This document shows, piece by piece, positions 16,324 through 26,542 of a stretch of DNA of 64,000 nt (the stretch's first letter is position 1; every line of letters begins with the position of its first letter). The position numbers and the translations under genes were made by a program. The stretch comes from Leptospira hartskeerlii (GTDB taxonomy: Bacteria > Spirochaetota > Leptospiria > Leptospirales > Leptospiraceae): contig NZ_NPDL01000001.1 of NCBI RefSeq assembly GCF_002811475.1, forward strand, positions 310,001 to 374,000. Reading direction: 5' to 3'. The notes under the pieces were generated by a model that saw only the letters and a list, made by a program, of their open reading frames with translations, did no database searches and was not told the origin of the DNA.

Positions 16324-17160
16324 ATGTTAATACGGATCGTACTTATTCTTCTTTCCCTTTCCTCCATGTACGGCTTGGGGCTGAGGATAGAAAAAAAAGA
16401 ATTAGGCTCCTGGTCTAAATTTATTCCGATCCTTGTGTTCGCATTCTTTTGGAATTTTGGGATACTTCCTGTTTCCGTATTTTTTACGGGAAAACTTTTA
16501 GGAGTATCCGAGCTTGCATTCGCTGCAATTTTTCTTTGTGCTGCTTCTCCTGGAGGCGCGTCGGGAGGATTGTTTGTTTTAAGAGCAAAAGGAAATCCTG
16601 CATTGGGCGGGATGCTAATCGCATTATTGAACGGCGCGAATACTGTTTTGACTCCTTTGATCTTCTCTATCTACCAAGGTGGTTCGGGATTTAATTTCGA
16701 TCTTTTCCTAAAACTTTTTTTAATCGGAACCTTCTTACAAGGGTTACCTTTGCTTCTCGGACTTCTGAGTAAATATTTCTTCCCTAAATTCTTCGATCCG
16801 ATTGCTCCTTGGGTGGAAAGATTCAGCACTTTCTGTCTGGTTTTATCGATCTTATTTTTGATCTTTCAATATGGAGAATATGCTCTAAGTCTAGGTTGGA
16901 TTGCATGGATCGGTGCTGCTATTGCTGTAGGGCTTTCTCTTCTTCCTGGGATTTTTTTGTTTCATTCCACACAAGAAGTTAGAGCTTCTTTGTCCATGGT
17001 TTCCGGGATCAGAAGTTTATCTTTGGCACTTCTTCTTGCAGAACTTCATCTCAAACAAAGTGAAACGTTACTTACTGTTCTTATGTATGGAACTGTAATG
17101 TATTTAATTAGCGCTGTAGCTGCAGAATTTTGGAATGGAAAGAAGAAGATCCAAGCATGA
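16324..17160 (+). CDS. BASS-type (bile acid:sodium symporter-like) transporter
   Basis: A 278-residue membrane protein with eight to nine helices. The stretch LCAASPGGASGGLFVLRAKG followed by NPALGGMLIALLNGANTVLTP matches the discontinuous-helix signature of the BASS/SBF family, which couples sodium to uptake of organic anions. Most family members are slightly longer (~300+), and the substrate is unknown. Its TGA overlaps the start of the metallophosphoesterase gene (ATGA). Confidence 0.68.
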   Translation: MLIRIVLILLSLSSMYGLGLRIEKKELGSWSKFIPILVFAFFWNFGILPVSVFFTGKLLGVSELAFAAIFLCAASPGGASGGLFVLRAKGNPALGGMLIALLNGANTVLTPLIFSIYQGGSGFNFDLFLKLFLIGTFLQGLPLLLGLLSKYFFPKFFDPIAPWVERFSTFCLVLSILFLIFQYGEYALSLGWIAWIGAAIAVGLSLLPGIFLFHSTQEVRASLSMVSGIRSLSLALLLAELHLKQSETLLTVLMYGTVMYLISAVAAEFWNGKKKIQA

Positions 17161-18287
17161 ATTTTTATTTGAATGCATATTCTAAATCTAATTTCATAAT
17201 CGATGTTATAGTAATTATTACTTTTATCCTCTTTCTCTTTGTGTCTTTGGGCAATAAAAGAAAGTTTGTATTCTCCAAAGAATGGGATCTTTCTTTTTAT
17301 AAAAGAATTCTAATTCTTGTATTGATCTATCTTGCTCTTGCGTCCACTATTCCTTTCTTTTTGGACGTGAGTTCTTTTATTCGCGTTAGGATTGCTTGGA
17401 CCGTTCTGACGATCGCTCTGCCTCTGATAGGTTTAGTTCATTTTGTATTTTCTAAAAGGACTTTTTTCTTATTCGGTTCTATCTTTTTGGTTTGTATCAA
17501 ATTTTACTCCGAAGTTTGGGAGCCGAATTTTTTGGACGTGGAACGTATACAGATCCGATCGGATAAGATCGTTTCTCCCATTAAAATTGTACATATCTCT
17601 GATCTACAAACGGATGATATAAGAGATTTACATTTAGAAGTTAGAGAAGAGGCAAATCGTTTTCAACCTGACCTGATCTTGTTTACGGGAGACGTGATGA
17701 ATCATGCTTCCATATATCCGATCGTAACTTCTTATCTGAAGGAATTTAAAAGTAATAATGGATTCTTTTTTGTTACCGGTGACGTGGATCATATCTTACG
17801 TTATACTGATTTTTCCAAGAAGAGCGGATCAGTCCTTTGGGATCGAAAATCGAAAGTACTTCAGGTCGGAAAAAATAAGATCGGTTTGATCGGATTAGGT
17901 TTACCTGATTATCGGAACAAAACTTTGATCTGGAGTTTGAGAAGAGAGATCCCTGAGGATATTTATTCCATTCTGATCAGTCATTATCCTGATTCTGTTT
18001 TGCACCAACCGAATGAAAAGGTGGATCTTGTTCTGGCGGGGCATACTCATGGAGGTCAGGTCCAGGTTCCGTTTTTTGGACCAATCTTAACTCTTTCCAA
18101 AGTTCCTCGTCATATTGCTGCCGGGGGCTTGAATGCTTACAAAAATACTGATATTATAGTCAGTAGAGGTTTAGGGGCAGAAGGTCATGTGGCACCAAGA
18201 ATTCGATTCGGTGCAAGGCCTCATTTGATTTTGTTGGAACTCCTACCTGCAAATTCCACAAAAGAAACTGCGAAAAGCGGGATCTAA
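17157..18287 (+). CDS. membrane-anchored metallophosphoesterase
   Basis: A 376-residue protein. The N-terminal ~115 residues form four hydrophobic helices. The rest is a calcineurin-like phosphoesterase domain of the YkuE type with all metal-ligand blocks: IVHISDLQ (D-x-H-like block with D/Q), LFTGDVMNH, FFVTGDVDH (the usual GNHD block has become GDVDH), ISHYPDS and LAGHTHGGQVQVP. The asparagine of the canonical GNHD box is thus replaced by Asp-Val, which is worth noting. YkuE-like enzymes act on phospholipids or lipid-linked phosphates. It overlaps the BASS gene by four bases. Confidence 0.82.
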   Translation: MNFYLNAYSKSNFIIDVIVIITFILFLFVSLGNKRKFVFSKEWDLSFYKRILILVLIYLALASTIPFFLDVSSFIRVRIAWTVLTIALPLIGLVHFVFSKRTFFLFGSIFLVCIKFYSEVWEPNFLDVERIQIRSDKIVSPIKIVHISDLQTDDIRDLHLEVREEANRFQPDLILFTGDVMNHASIYPIVTSYLKEFKSNNGFFFVTGDVDHILRYTDFSKKSGSVLWDRKSKVLQVGKNKIGLIGLGLPDYRNKTLIWSLRREIPEDIYSILISHYPDSVLHQPNEKVDLVLAGHTHGGQVQVPFFGPILTLSKVPRHIAAGGLNAYKNTDIIVSRGLGAEGHVAPRIRFGARPHLILLELLPANSTKETAKSGI

Positions 18288-18315
18288 AATTTACGGAGAA
18301 AGGGTCCGATTCGAT

Positions 18316-19389
18316 ATGCGGTTCACGTTAGTCTTTCTGTTCTGCTTGTTCGCAGTTTTTATAACCTGCCAATCCGTAACCGTAGAATATCCTAAGTATC
18401 CTGCTACAAAGGAAGGAAGGGATTTAAAACAATTCTTACACGGAGTAAGGACTGTTGCATTTGCGTTAGAACCTATGAACTCGGAAATATGGAGCCATGA
18501 AAGCAATCGCTCTTTTATACTGATGGTCCCGGGAAAAATTTATGAAAGTTTTTCGAAAGATTCTTATTTTAAAATTTTGGATCTGAAAGACAGACCGGAT
18601 GTTTTGGAGGAAAAAGACCTTTCTTTGGAAGGGATACAAAAGAACAGAAAGAAGATCGGAGAAGTATTGGATGCGGATGCAATCTTATATGTTTCAGTCA
18701 AACAACCGGAGTCTCAATGTTATGTAGAAGCTAAAATGGATTATCTTGCGCTTGGGATGGCAATTCTTAAAGTAGCTGCCGCAGGGAAGGAAAGGAACCG
18801 GCAATATAGTAGAGCTGCTGCTTCTCTCGTAAGTGATCCGATTGTAAAGCCAACAGGCGTCCGAAAAGTCTATATTCCAATAGAAGCAAATTTGATCCGG
18901 ATAGATTCCGGGGAAATGATGAAAACTGTCCTTAGTAAACCTTCTATAATATATAATGGAGTAGGGGACGTTAGTTGTCCTAGTATACTTCCTTCTCTTT
19001 CAACTGCGTTAGACGAGTCCATCTCCGAAATACAAAGAAAGCTTTCTCCTAAAGTTGAATCCGAAGATATTTCTATATTTACAGAAGATGAAAATCCTGA
19101 AGTAGAAGCATTACTTTTGGAAGGATACGAAGAGATCACTGGAGAAAATCCGAATTTTCAGAGAGCTAAGATCTCTTGGGAAAAAGCGGATCTAAAGGCA
19201 AAGGGTAAATCCTGGGCGGCCAAAGCAAATTTAGCTACTTATTATTTTTCAGAAGGGGATTACCAAAAGGCCATCCAATTTTATGATGAAGCAATCCGTT
19301 TAGGTGGGCCAGAAGACGATTATCTGAAAGAGTTAAAAGAATTGATGGCGCCTCCTCCGATACAAGAAGAGGCAACCGAAGAAAAGTAA
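18316..19389 (+). CDS. LipL41-family lipoprotein
   Basis: A 357-residue lipoprotein with signal peptide and lipobox FITC (Cys18). From my memory of LipL41, the major Leptospira haem-binding outer-membrane lipoprotein, the similarity runs the full length: VEYP-K-Y-P plus KEGRDLKQFL near the N-terminus, KPTGVRKVYIP in the middle and ISWEKAD...KGKSWAAKANLATYYF near the C-terminus, a TPR-like helix pair. Cys135 and the Cys221-Pro222 pair fall where LipL41 has its cysteines implicated in haem binding. It is probably a paralogue rather than LipL41 itself, because identity is moderate and the neighbour is ftsZ, not the Lep chaperone gene. It is convergent with ftsZ, one base apart. Confidence 0.82.
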   Translation: MRFTLVFLFCLFAVFITCQSVTVEYPKYPATKEGRDLKQFLHGVRTVAFALEPMNSEIWSHESNRSFILMVPGKIYESFSKDSYFKILDLKDRPDVLEEKDLSLEGIQKNRKKIGEVLDADAILYVSVKQPESQCYVEAKMDYLALGMAILKVAAAGKERNRQYSRAAASLVSDPIVKPTGVRKVYIPIEANLIRIDSGEMMKTVLSKPSIIYNGVGDVSCPSILPSLSTALDESISEIQRKLSPKVESEDISIFTEDENPEVEALLLEGYEEITGENPNFQRAKISWEKADLKAKGKSWAAKANLATYYFSEGDYQKAIQFYDEAIRLGGPEDDYLKELKELMAPPPIQEEATEEK

Positions 19390-19390
19390 A

Positions 19391-20578
19391 TTAACCTCTC
19401 CCTTTTTCTCCTCTTCTTAAGAAAGCAGGAATATCATAGTCCTCTTTCAAATTTCCGGAAGGATTTTTGGATTTAAGTGCTCTATATGCTTCCGGGTCAT
19501 TACTGATCCTTTCCGGTTCGGTCTTGAAATTCTGACGAGGCTCTTCTATTTCAGGAAGTCCTACCACTTTTCTTTGAGGTTGGGATTGCAATTTAGGAAC
19601 TGATCCTATGCCCGCGGCTCTTTTGTTAAAACCGGTTGCGATCACTGTGATACGAATTCTTTTTTCAAGATCTGCATCTTCAGTTAAACCGATGATGATG
19701 TTTGCATTAGGATCCACTTGAGAAGTGATGATCTGAGATACTTCATTCCAATCTGAAATAGTAAGATCAGTTCCGCCTGTGACATTGATTAAAAGAGAAG
19801 TTGCTCCAGCGATAGATCGAGAATCTAATAAAGCGTTATCGATCGCAAAGTTTACGGCTTCGGAGACTTTGTTTTCTCCATAACCTTCTCCTACTCCCAT
19901 GACTGCGTCACCTGTATCTCTCATGATCGCCTTTACATCTGCAAAGTCCACATTGATGATACCTGGATTGTTTACGATATCGCTGATCCCTCTGACTGCG
20001 TTCAAAAGAATATCATCTATTACTCTGAATGCTTGGTCGATCGGAGTATCTCTTTCTACTACTTGAAAGATGGATTCATTATTAACTAAAATTAATGTAT
20101 CTACGTAAGAGCGAAGTTGTTCTACGCCTCTTTTGGCGAGTTCCATTCTTCTTTTTCCTTCAAAAGAAAAAGGAATAGTGACTACTCCAACTACTAAACA
20201 TTTCTGTTCCTTTGCGATCTTGGCAACGATAGGTGCTGCACCTGTTCCAGTTCCGCCTCCCATTCCAGCAGTTACAAAGACCATGTCCGCGCCGTGGATC
20301 ACGGATGCGATTTTTTCTCTGTCTTCTTCTGCGGCTCTTGCGCCTAGTTCAGGATCTCCTCCTGCGCCCATTCCTCTTGTAGTTTTGGAACCTAATGCGA
20401 TCTTACTTTCTATCTCGGAACGTTTTAATACCTGTTCGTCGGTATTCATAATAACGTATTCCACGCCTCTTAGGCTGGAATTCGCCATTCTCGCGACTGC
20501 GTTCATTCCGCCGCCGCCGATCCCTAAAACTTTAATAATAGCAGGGTTTGATCTTTCTTCTTCTTCGAAACGTAACAT
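19391..20578 (-). CDS. ftsZ: cell division GTPase FtsZ
   Basis: A 395-residue tubulin homologue that polymerises into the division ring. Visible features are the nucleotide-binding [10 protein letters not shown] at ~18-27, the tubulin signature [10 protein letters not shown] near residue 107, the T7 synergy loop [11 protein letters not shown] near residue 208, a variable Pro/Gln/Glu-rich linker, and the C-terminal conserved peptide DIPAFLRR for FtsA binding, followed by EKGRG. The ATG has GGGAG upstream. It directly follows ftsA (11-base gap) and is the last gene of the ftsQ-ftsA-ftsZ run. Confidence 0.97.
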   Translation of the reverse strand: MLRFEEEERSNPAIIKVLGIGGGGMNAVARMANSSLRGVEYVIMNTDEQVLKRSEIESKIALGSKTTRGMGAGGDPELGARAAEEDREKIASVIHGADMVFVTAGMGGGTGTGAAPIVAKIAKEQKCLVVGVVTIPFSFEGKRRMELAKRGVEQLRSYVDTLILVNNESIFQVVERDTPIDQAFRVIDDILLNAVRGISDIVNNPGIINVDFADVKAIMRDTGDAVMGVGEGYGENKVSEAVNFAIDNALLDSRSIAGATSLLINVTGGTDLTISDWNEVSQIITSQVDPNANIIIGLTEDADLEKRIRITVIATGFNKRAAGIGSVPKLQSQPQRKVVGLPEIEEPRQNFKTEPERISNDPEAYRALKSKNPSGNLKEDYDIPAFLRRGEKGRG

Positions 20579-20589
20579 GGTTCACTCCC

Positions 20590-21816
20590 CTAGAGGTTTT
20601 CCTCTATCCATCTCCGAATTTTTTTGCCCCAAGTCTCGCTTCTGTCTTGGGATTTTCTTTCCATGTCCCCTAATCTGGAGGCGTATTTGATAAGTCCGAC
20701 TGCGGTAGCGAATTCAGGAGAAGAAACTCTATCCGAAAGTCCGGAAAGTCCTGCCGGTCTTGCACGAGTTACCGTTAGACGAAATACGTCTTCTGCCAAA
20801 CTTTCTATTCCTTCTAAAAGACTTCCTCCGCCAGTAAGGATCAAGCCTCCTGCTAAGAAGGATTTTTTTCCGGACTTAACGAGTTCCGCATCCACCATTT
20901 CGAAAATTTCCCTCATACGAGGCTCGATTACATGAACTAGTTCTTCTCGGAGAACTGTTCTCGCAGGTCTTCCGCTGATCGGCGGGATTTCTACTGTTTC
21001 GGTTGGATCTATTTCTTCTATAGAACAATGACCGAATCTTTTTTTCACAAGCTCAGCAGTTTCGATGGTAGTTTTTAAACCGATAGAAAGATCGGAAGTA
21101 ACATTATATCCACCGAATGGAATAACGGAAGAATAAGCGATCCCTCCGTCCACATAAACGATCAGATCGCAGATACCTGCGCCAATATCTAACACTGCAG
21201 TTCCTAAATCTTTTTCGCCAGAAGTTAAAACTGCATCGGAAGAAGCTAAACTAGAAAGAACTCTTGTCTCTTCTGCTAAACCGGCCGCTTCAATACATTT
21301 TTCTAAATTATGAAGTGCTGTTAGACCTGCTGTGACTATATGTACTTCTGCTTCTAAACGAACTCCGGTCATTCCGATCGGATCTTTGATGGAAGTTTGA
21401 TCGTCTACAGAGAATTCTTTGGAAAGAACATGTAAAATTTCTTGGTCAGCGGGAACACGAACTGCTTGCGCAGCTTCTATCACTCTCACTATATCAGGCT
21501 CGGTTACGACTCTATCTCTATTAGTGATTGCGACCACTCCCTTGGAATTGTCTGCGCGAACTGATTTGCCGGTTACATTCACAACGACATAACCAATCTC
21601 TTGCCCACACATAAGTTCAGCCTCGCTCACTGCTTCTATGATGGAGCGAGTGGTAGCTTCTATATTGATAATGGATCCGTTTTTGATCCCGGAAGAAGGG
21701 AACATTCCGGTTCCGATAATTTCAGTTTCGTATTCGGAGATAGGACGTCCTACCACCACTTTTGTAAGTGCTGATCCCAGATCCAGAGAGACTATGATTC
21801 TTTCAGAAGATTCCAT
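20590..21816 (-). CDS. ftsA: cell division protein FtsA
   Basis: A 408-residue actin-like ATPase that anchors FtsZ to the membrane. I start at the ATG at 21816 ([20 protein letters not shown]), which places the phosphate-1 motif [10 protein letters not shown] at residues 11-20. An upstream in-frame start would add 23 residues inside ftsQ. Other marks are the SHS2/1C insertion with [13 protein letters not shown], the phosphate-2 block [12 protein letters not shown], the adenosine motif [11 protein letters not shown], and an amphipathic basic C-terminus ending [11 protein letters not shown], the membrane-targeting helix. The gap from ftsQ is four bases. Confidence 0.95.
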   Translation of the reverse strand: MESSERIIVSLDLGSALTKVVVGRPISEYETEIIGTGMFPSSGIKNGSIINIEATTRSIIEAVSEAELMCGQEIGYVVVNVTGKSVRADNSKGVVAITNRDRVVTEPDIVRVIEAAQAVRVPADQEILHVLSKEFSVDDQTSIKDPIGMTGVRLEAEVHIVTAGLTALHNLEKCIEAAGLAEETRVLSSLASSDAVLTSGEKDLGTAVLDIGAGICDLIVYVDGGIAYSSVIPFGGYNVTSDLSIGLKTTIETAELVKKRFGHCSIEEIDPTETVEIPPISGRPARTVLREELVHVIEPRMREIFEMVDAELVKSGKKSFLAGGLILTGGGSLLEGIESLAEDVFRLTVTRARPAGLSGLSDRVSSPEFATAVGLIKYASRLGDMERKSQDRSETWGKKIRRWIEENL

Positions 21817-21820
21817 ATTC

Positions 21821-22564
21821 TTAATGGTAGACCGCGTCTTCTCCTCGTATGTCCACGAGTTTGGGGCGGACTTTTTCTTTTTCAAGATATGCTAATACAG
21901 CGTATAACTTTCTGACCTGTTCCGTTTGGAATAAGGTCCCAACTTGTACACGAACCGAAAGAGGAGTGTCTGCGTAGACAAAAATTTCTCCGTCTTCATG
22001 CAAGGAAACTTCTGAGATGCGAGTCTTTAATGCTGGATAAGAACGAAATGCATTTTCCACGGAAGTATGAAGGTCTTTGAATGCAGCGCCGACTACTTCT
22101 CCTTTTTCTCTTGGAAATGTTCCGGAAAGAACAGTGAGTCCTCGGCTTCTAACATCATCCATGGAAAGGATCTTTAGGTCGGAATCAATCTCGAAAAGAT
22201 GACCGTCAGAGTTCACAAGATAATTCGGCTTTCTTTCGGTGATCTCCACCAGCAATTGATCGTCCGTTTTTTTTTCCAAGTGTGCGGATTTGATTCTGGG
22301 ATGTGAGGTAAGTCGGTGTTCCATTTGGCCGAGGTCGTAATTTTCGAAAGAGGTTCCCGGTTGGATACCCATGATCTGAACTATTTCTTCCGTTCTAAGA
22401 GTTTCGTGTCCTGTCAGTATGAGTTTATTCAACTCCTGGGGAAGGGTCCCTCTCCTAAATCCCCAGCCTAAAGTACTCGCCATTAGAAAGAGGAAGGCCA
22501 GAAGCCACCAACTCGTTCTTTTTTGAACGGATTCTTTCAAAAAGTCAATTATATTATGTCTCAT
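21821..22564 (-). CDS. ftsQ: cell division protein FtsQ (POTRA domain)
   Basis: A 247-residue bitopic protein. It has a short cytoplasmic N-terminus, one membrane helix (~19-36), then a POTRA domain ([20 protein letters not shown], residues ~44-115, with [14 protein letters not shown] closing it) and the FtsQ beta domain up to the C-terminus. FtsQ links the division ring with FtsB/FtsL. The position upstream of ftsA and ftsZ supports the call. The protein is near the short end of the family. Genes for peptidoglycan precursors (mur) are not present upstream in this window. Confidence 0.88.
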   Translation of the reverse strand: MRHNIIDFLKESVQKRTSWWLLAFLFLMASTLGWGFRRGTLPQELNKLILTGHETLRTEEIVQIMGIQPGTSFENYDLGQMEHRLTSHPRIKSAHLEKKTDDQLLVEITERKPNYLVNSDGHLFEIDSDLKILSMDDVRSRGLTVLSGTFPREKGEVVGAAFKDLHTSVENAFRSYPALKTRISEVSLHEDGEIFVYADTPLSVRVQVGTLFQTEQVRKLYAVLAYLEKEKVRPKLVDIRGEDAVYH

Positions 22565-22700
22565 AGGCGTTTGGGCCAGGTTTTTTCTTCCTTTCCCTTA
22601 GAATTATCGGGAAATTCTTCAAAATTTCGCCCATCTATTTTTGATTTAATGGGATTTAGTTGATCCGAATCCAAGGCCGAAGTTTCTAATAGAAGAAAGT

Positions 22701-23504
22701 ATGAAATTTCCGATCCCTTCTCCCATTCATCTAGGTTTCGTTTTCTTTTGTGCTTTTTTCGTACTCTTATATCAATCAGTGATCGAGCGATCTGGTTCCG
22801 AAGAAGATTATCCTTATACTTTAAAAATTTATTATCCTAAGTCCCAAGGTATACGCCCTGGAACTCCAGTCAGCATTTTAGGATTGGCGAGGGGAATCGT
22901 TCGTGATGTGGATGTGGTCGGGATTGAAGAAGTTCCGGACAAAAGATTTTTAGATAAGAATAGGACCAAGGCGGTAGAGATCACTATCCGTCTTGCAGAG
23001 CCGATCACATTGTATTCAAATTACGATATCAGTTTTAGAACTGCTACAGTTCTTGCCGGACGAACTATAGATATCAATCCCGGAAACGCAGAAGAAGATT
23101 CCAAGCAATCATTCTTCAAACCGACATACAAGGAAGAGGAGGGTTTTCGTCCGGACTTTGCTCCTTCTGCCAGATACTATGACGACTTTTTTGCGGCATC
23201 CACAGGCGTGATCCGTGAGAACAAACAAGATATCAATTTGATGTTTGCAAACTTGGAAGAGATTTCTTACAAACTTAAAAGTAGTAATGGTTCCGTTCCA
23301 AGGTTTATAAACGATCCGGATACATACGATAATCTGGCTGAGACATTGACCGATATGAGAATTTTAGGGGACGATGCAAGAAGATATGTCGAAGGATATC
23401 GCAAGATAGAAAGAAGCGCTCCTATCCCTTTCTCCATCAATTTGTATCGCAGGACCACTATCATCGGTGGGATTTCCAGCGATTTCTATCTAAACAAACT
23501 ATAA
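22701..23504 (+). CDS. MlaD/MCE domain protein
   Basis: A 267-residue protein with one N-terminal membrane helix (~8-27) and an MCE/MlaD domain at about 40-135. Motifs are YPKSQGIRPGTPVSILGLARG, the typical GxPVxxxGxxVG-like turn, and YDISFRTATVLAGRTIDINPG. The C-terminal ~100 residues are helical with no MCE repeat. MlaD-type proteins form hexameric rings that pass phospholipids between membranes. No mlaE/mlaF partner is adjacent, so the transporter assignment is by domain only. Confidence 0.83.
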   Translation: MKFPIPSPIHLGFVFFCAFFVLLYQSVIERSGSEEDYPYTLKIYYPKSQGIRPGTPVSILGLARGIVRDVDVVGIEEVPDKRFLDKNRTKAVEITIRLAEPITLYSNYDISFRTATVLAGRTIDINPGNAEEDSKQSFFKPTYKEEEGFRPDFAPSARYYDDFFAASTGVIRENKQDINLMFANLEEISYKLKSSNGSVPRFINDPDTYDNLAETLTDMRILGDDARRYVEGYRKIERSAPIPFSINLYRRTTIIGGISSDFYLNKL

Positions 23505-23558
23505 CTCCGATAGTAAAAGGCGGGGACAAACTAAGCTACTCTGCCGATCCTAGTATCT

Positions 23559-24662
23559 ATGAAAGTCGCAGTGATCCATGATTGGCTGAATGGAATGAGA
23601 GGAGGAGAGATCGTTCTCGATTCTATCCTGAAAGTATTTCCGGATGCGGACCTATTTACCCTTTTTTATGAAAAAGGAAAGTTAAACGAAAGAATAGAAA
23701 ATAGAAAGATCATAACAGCATTCACAGATAGGCTTCCTTTCAAATCCAAATACCGCTGGTATCTTCCTTTATTTCCTACTGCGATAGAGTCCTTGGACCT
23801 AAGAGGATATGATCTGATAGTATCTTCTTCTCATTGCGTTGCGAAAGGTATAATCCCGGATCCTGATTCGATCCATATTAGCTATGTACATTCTCCCATG
23901 AGATATGTTTGGGATCTGTATTATGATTATTTTCCTGCAAGAAGTGGTTTTAAATTTTTCGCATTCCAACTTGTTTCTAATTATCTTCGCAACTGGGATT
24001 CTGTTTCTTCCAACAGAGTGGATTCTTTCTTATGCAACTCTGAGTTTGTTTCCAGAAGGATCCAAAAATTTTATAGAAGAAATTCCAAGGTAGTATATCC
24101 TCCTTGTTTGCCTACAGGCTTTAAGGTCAAAGCGGAGAAGAAGGAAAACTTCGACCTAATCGTTTCCGCATTCGCTCCTTATAAACGGATCGACTTGGCG
24201 ATAGAAGCATATAGAAAGAATGGTAGGCCACTCAAAATTTTAGGAAGCGGGCAAGAATATAAAAAACTTATAAAAGATCTTCCACCCAATGTGGAGATCT
24301 TACCGCATAGACCAAGGAATGAAGTGCAAGAGTATATGGCCAAGGCGAAGACATTCATTTTTCCCGGAATGGAAGATTTCGGGATCGCGCCAGTAGAGGC
24401 TCAGGGGTATTGTACTCCTGTTCTGGCTTATGCAAAAGGTGGAGCTTTGGAAACAGTGGTTTCTGGAAAGACCGGGCTATTCTTCCGGGAGCAAACAGTG
24501 GAGGCATTGAACTCCGCGCTACAGGAATCGGACCGAAAAGAATGGAAATCTAAGGACTTTCAGACCTCGGTAAACCGTTTTACAGAGGAAAAATTCATCA
24601 TCCAAATCCAAAAGACGGTCGAGACTATAAACAAGAACTCTGGAAAAAGGAGGGGCATTTGA
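23559..24662 (+). CDS. GT4-type glycosyltransferase
   Basis: A 367-residue cytoplasmic glycosyltransferase of GT-B fold, family 4 style. The N-terminal Rossmann domain begins MKVAVIHDWLNGMRGGEIVL with the glycine-rich loop. The C-terminal nucleotide-sugar domain has VSAFAPYKRIDLAIEA, ILGSGQEYKKL, and the EX7E-like FPGMEDFGIAPVEAQGYCTPVLAYAKGGALETV. It probably acts in polysaccharide or lipopolysaccharide assembly; the sugar is unknown. Its stop overlaps the TTG start of flbD, tying it to the flagellar operon. Confidence 0.85.
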   Translation: MKVAVIHDWLNGMRGGEIVLDSILKVFPDADLFTLFYEKGKLNERIENRKIITAFTDRLPFKSKYRWYLPLFPTAIESLDLRGYDLIVSSSHCVAKGIIPDPDSIHISYVHSPMRYVWDLYYDYFPARSGFKFFAFQLVSNYLRNWDSVSSNRVDSFLCNSEFVSRRIQKFYRRNSKVVYPPCLPTGFKVKAEKKENFDLIVSAFAPYKRIDLAIEAYRKNGRPLKILGSGQEYKKLIKDLPPNVEILPHRPRNEVQEYMAKAKTFIFPGMEDFGIAPVEAQGYCTPVLAYAKGGALETVVSGKTGLFFREQTVEALNSALQESDRKEWKSKDFQTSVNRFTEEKFIIQIQKTVETINKNSGKRRGI

Positions 24663-24883
24663 TTACTTTGCATAGATTAAAAGGTAATGAATTCGTTCTA
24701 AATGCCTCTCATATAGAATGTATCGAGGCTAATCCGGATACTACGATCACTTTGTCTAACGATAGAAAATATGTGGTTCAAGAAAGTATACCCGAAGTGA
24801 TCGAAAAAATTTTGGAGTTCAAGAAACGAGTGCTGGTGTTTCCTTTGGGTTCCGCGCCGGATCAATTTAAGAGGGCAGATTAA
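24659..24883 (+). CDS. flbD: flagellar FlbD family protein
   Basis: A 74-residue cytoplasmic protein of the small FlbD family found beside motA in spirochaetes and Gram-positives. The family signature is visible in ITLHRLKGNEFVLNASHIE followed by IEANPDTTITLSNDRKYVV, then EIPEVIEKIL-like SIPEVIEKILEFK. The start is a TTG that overlaps the glycosyltransferase stop and has a strong AGGAGG about eight bases upstream. It is the first gene of flbD-motA-motB-fliL. Confidence 0.9.
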   Translation: MITLHRLKGNEFVLNASHIECIEANPDTTITLSNDRKYVVQESIPEVIEKILEFKKRVLVFPLGSAPDQFKRAD

Positions 24884-24889
24884 ACTACA

Positions 24890-25672
24890 ATGGATATAGC
24901 TACAATCATAGGTTTCGGCTCTGCAGTCGTTGTATTCGCTTTCGGGATTCTTTCCGCCGGTTTGAACCCGATCGATATCGTGGACGTACCTTCCGTATTG
25001 ATCACATTCGGAGGAGCGACCGCTTGTACTGTGATGGCGGTCCCTTGGCAAAATACCTTGGAATTGGGCAAGGTAACTCGTAAGGCTTTCAGAGAAGAGA
25101 AAAGCGATCTAATCGGACTCATTAAAACTTTAGTTTCCTTCTCGGAGAAAGCGAGAAGAGAGGGTCTACTCGCGTTGGAAGACGACGTGAACGAATTACC
25201 TGAAGAATTTTTAAGAAAGGGAATTACCCTTGTAGTCGACGGAACCGACCCTGAACTCGTTCGGAATATTATGGAAACCGAAATGAGTAATATTGCTTCC
25301 AGGCACAGTGCCGGAAAAGCTTGGTGGGAAAACTGGGGAGCACTTGCTCCGGCATTCGGGATGATCGGAACTCTGATTGGACTCGTTCAGATGTTAAAGA
25401 ACCTTGGATCCGGAGACGCGAGTGCGATCGGAACAGGGATGGCGGCCGCTTTGATTACCACATTGTACGGATCTATGGGAGCCAACATGATCGCTATCCC
25501 TATTATGAAAAAACTCATACGTAAATCCGAAGACGAACTCTTAGTAAGACAGATCATGATAGAAGGTACACTCTCCATTCAATCGGGAGATAACCCTCGT
25601 ATCGTAAAAGACAAGCTCGCAAGTTATCTGCCACCTGGCGAACGCGGCGTCTTAAAAGACGAAAACGATTAA
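24890..25672 (+). CDS. motA: flagellar motor stator protein MotA
   Basis: A 260-residue inner-membrane protein that forms the proton (or sodium) channel of the flagellar stator with MotB. It has four transmembrane helices (about 3-22, 33-50, 150-172 and 182-203). The cytoplasmic loop carries ARREGLLALE, containing the Arg and Glu that contact FliG. APAFGMIGTLIGLVQML carries the conserved stator proline. The ATG lies six bases after flbD. Confidence 0.95.
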   Translation: MDIATIIGFGSAVVVFAFGILSAGLNPIDIVDVPSVLITFGGATACTVMAVPWQNTLELGKVTRKAFREEKSDLIGLIKTLVSFSEKARREGLLALEDDVNELPEEFLRKGITLVVDGTDPELVRNIMETEMSNIASRHSAGKAWWENWGALAPAFGMIGTLIGLVQMLKNLGSGDASAIGTGMAAALITTLYGSMGANMIAIPIMKKLIRKSEDELLVRQIMIEGTLSIQSGDNPRIVKDKLASYLPPGERGVLKDEND

Positions 25673-25693
25673 GATTTATTTCGGAAGAAGAAT

Positions 25694-26521
25694 ATGGCAA
25701 AACAGAAATGTCCAGAATGTATCCAAAATATTCCAGAGTACATGCTTACTTATGGAGACATGGTTACACTTCTTCTTTGCTTCTTCATTATGTTATACCG
25801 TACGGGTAAAACGAATGCGATAGAGATGCAGATCATTCTATCTGCGTTCAAGACCACTACCGGATTTTTTGACGGTGGCCAAACTCTTTCCAAAGGAAAA
25901 TTGGAAGAGATGGGAATGAATATAGAAAGTCTTCCTTCCATGACTACAGGGAAGGCGCTTTCTAAATCCAAGAAAACCGCTACAGAGTTATTTAAACCTG
26001 AGATAGAAGCAGGGAAAGTGAGAGTAACGGAAGACGAAAGAGGTCTTGTGATCAGCTTAGTAGGAGCCGATTATTTTAATCCAGGCTCCGCAATTTTACA
26101 AGAACCGATCAAGAGCACATTAAAGAAAGCCAGCGGACTCATCAAAGGACTCGAAAGATTTGTAAGGGTAGAAGGTCACTGCGACGCTGATGCTGTACTG
26201 CCTGGTGCCAATCCAAACAGGGAAGAAAGAACTTACTTAAACAACTGGGACCTTGCAGGAGCGAGAGCGATCAACTCCACTGATTATGTTGTGGGAGTAG
26301 GAAAGTTGGATCCGAGTTGGTTCCAAGCGGTGAGTTTCGGATCTTATAGACCTCTGGTTGTAGAAAACCAAGGGAGTCCTGAAGCAAAAGCATTCAATCG
26401 AAGAATTGATATCGTAATTTTAACGGAAAAATCCACCAAACGAAGCGAATACGAATCCAACTTCGGCTTACCTAAGAGCCGTGTTCCAGGTTCGGAAACT
26501 TCCACCGAAAGTGGATTATAG
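25694..26521 (+). CDS. motB: flagellar motor stator protein MotB
   Basis: A 275-residue stator protein. A short cytoplasmic N-terminus with a C-x-x-C pair is followed by the single membrane helix TYGDMVTLLLCFFIMLY, with Asp22 as the ion-binding residue. A plug/linker region and then an OmpA-like peptidoglycan-binding domain follow (YFNPGSAILQ, then VEGHCDADAV and NWDLAGARAI, and FNRRIDIVI at the end). It starts 21 bases after motA, with GGAAG upstream. Confidence 0.95.
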   Translation: MAKQKCPECIQNIPEYMLTYGDMVTLLLCFFIMLYRTGKTNAIEMQIILSAFKTTTGFFDGGQTLSKGKLEEMGMNIESLPSMTTGKALSKSKKTATELFKPEIEAGKVRVTEDERGLVISLVGADYFNPGSAILQEPIKSTLKKASGLIKGLERFVRVEGHCDADAVLPGANPNREERTYLNNWDLAGARAINSTDYVVGVGKLDPSWFQAVSFGSYRPLVVENQGSPEAKAFNRRIDIVILTEKSTKRSEYESNFGLPKSRVPGSETSTESGL

Positions 26522-26542
26522 TAGAGTAAAAGGAGAATACCC

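Noticed and set aside
20133..20690. A 185-codon frame on the plus strand
   Set aside because: Antisense to ftsZ and ftsA; low-complexity Ser/Pro/Ala composition typical of a shadow frame.
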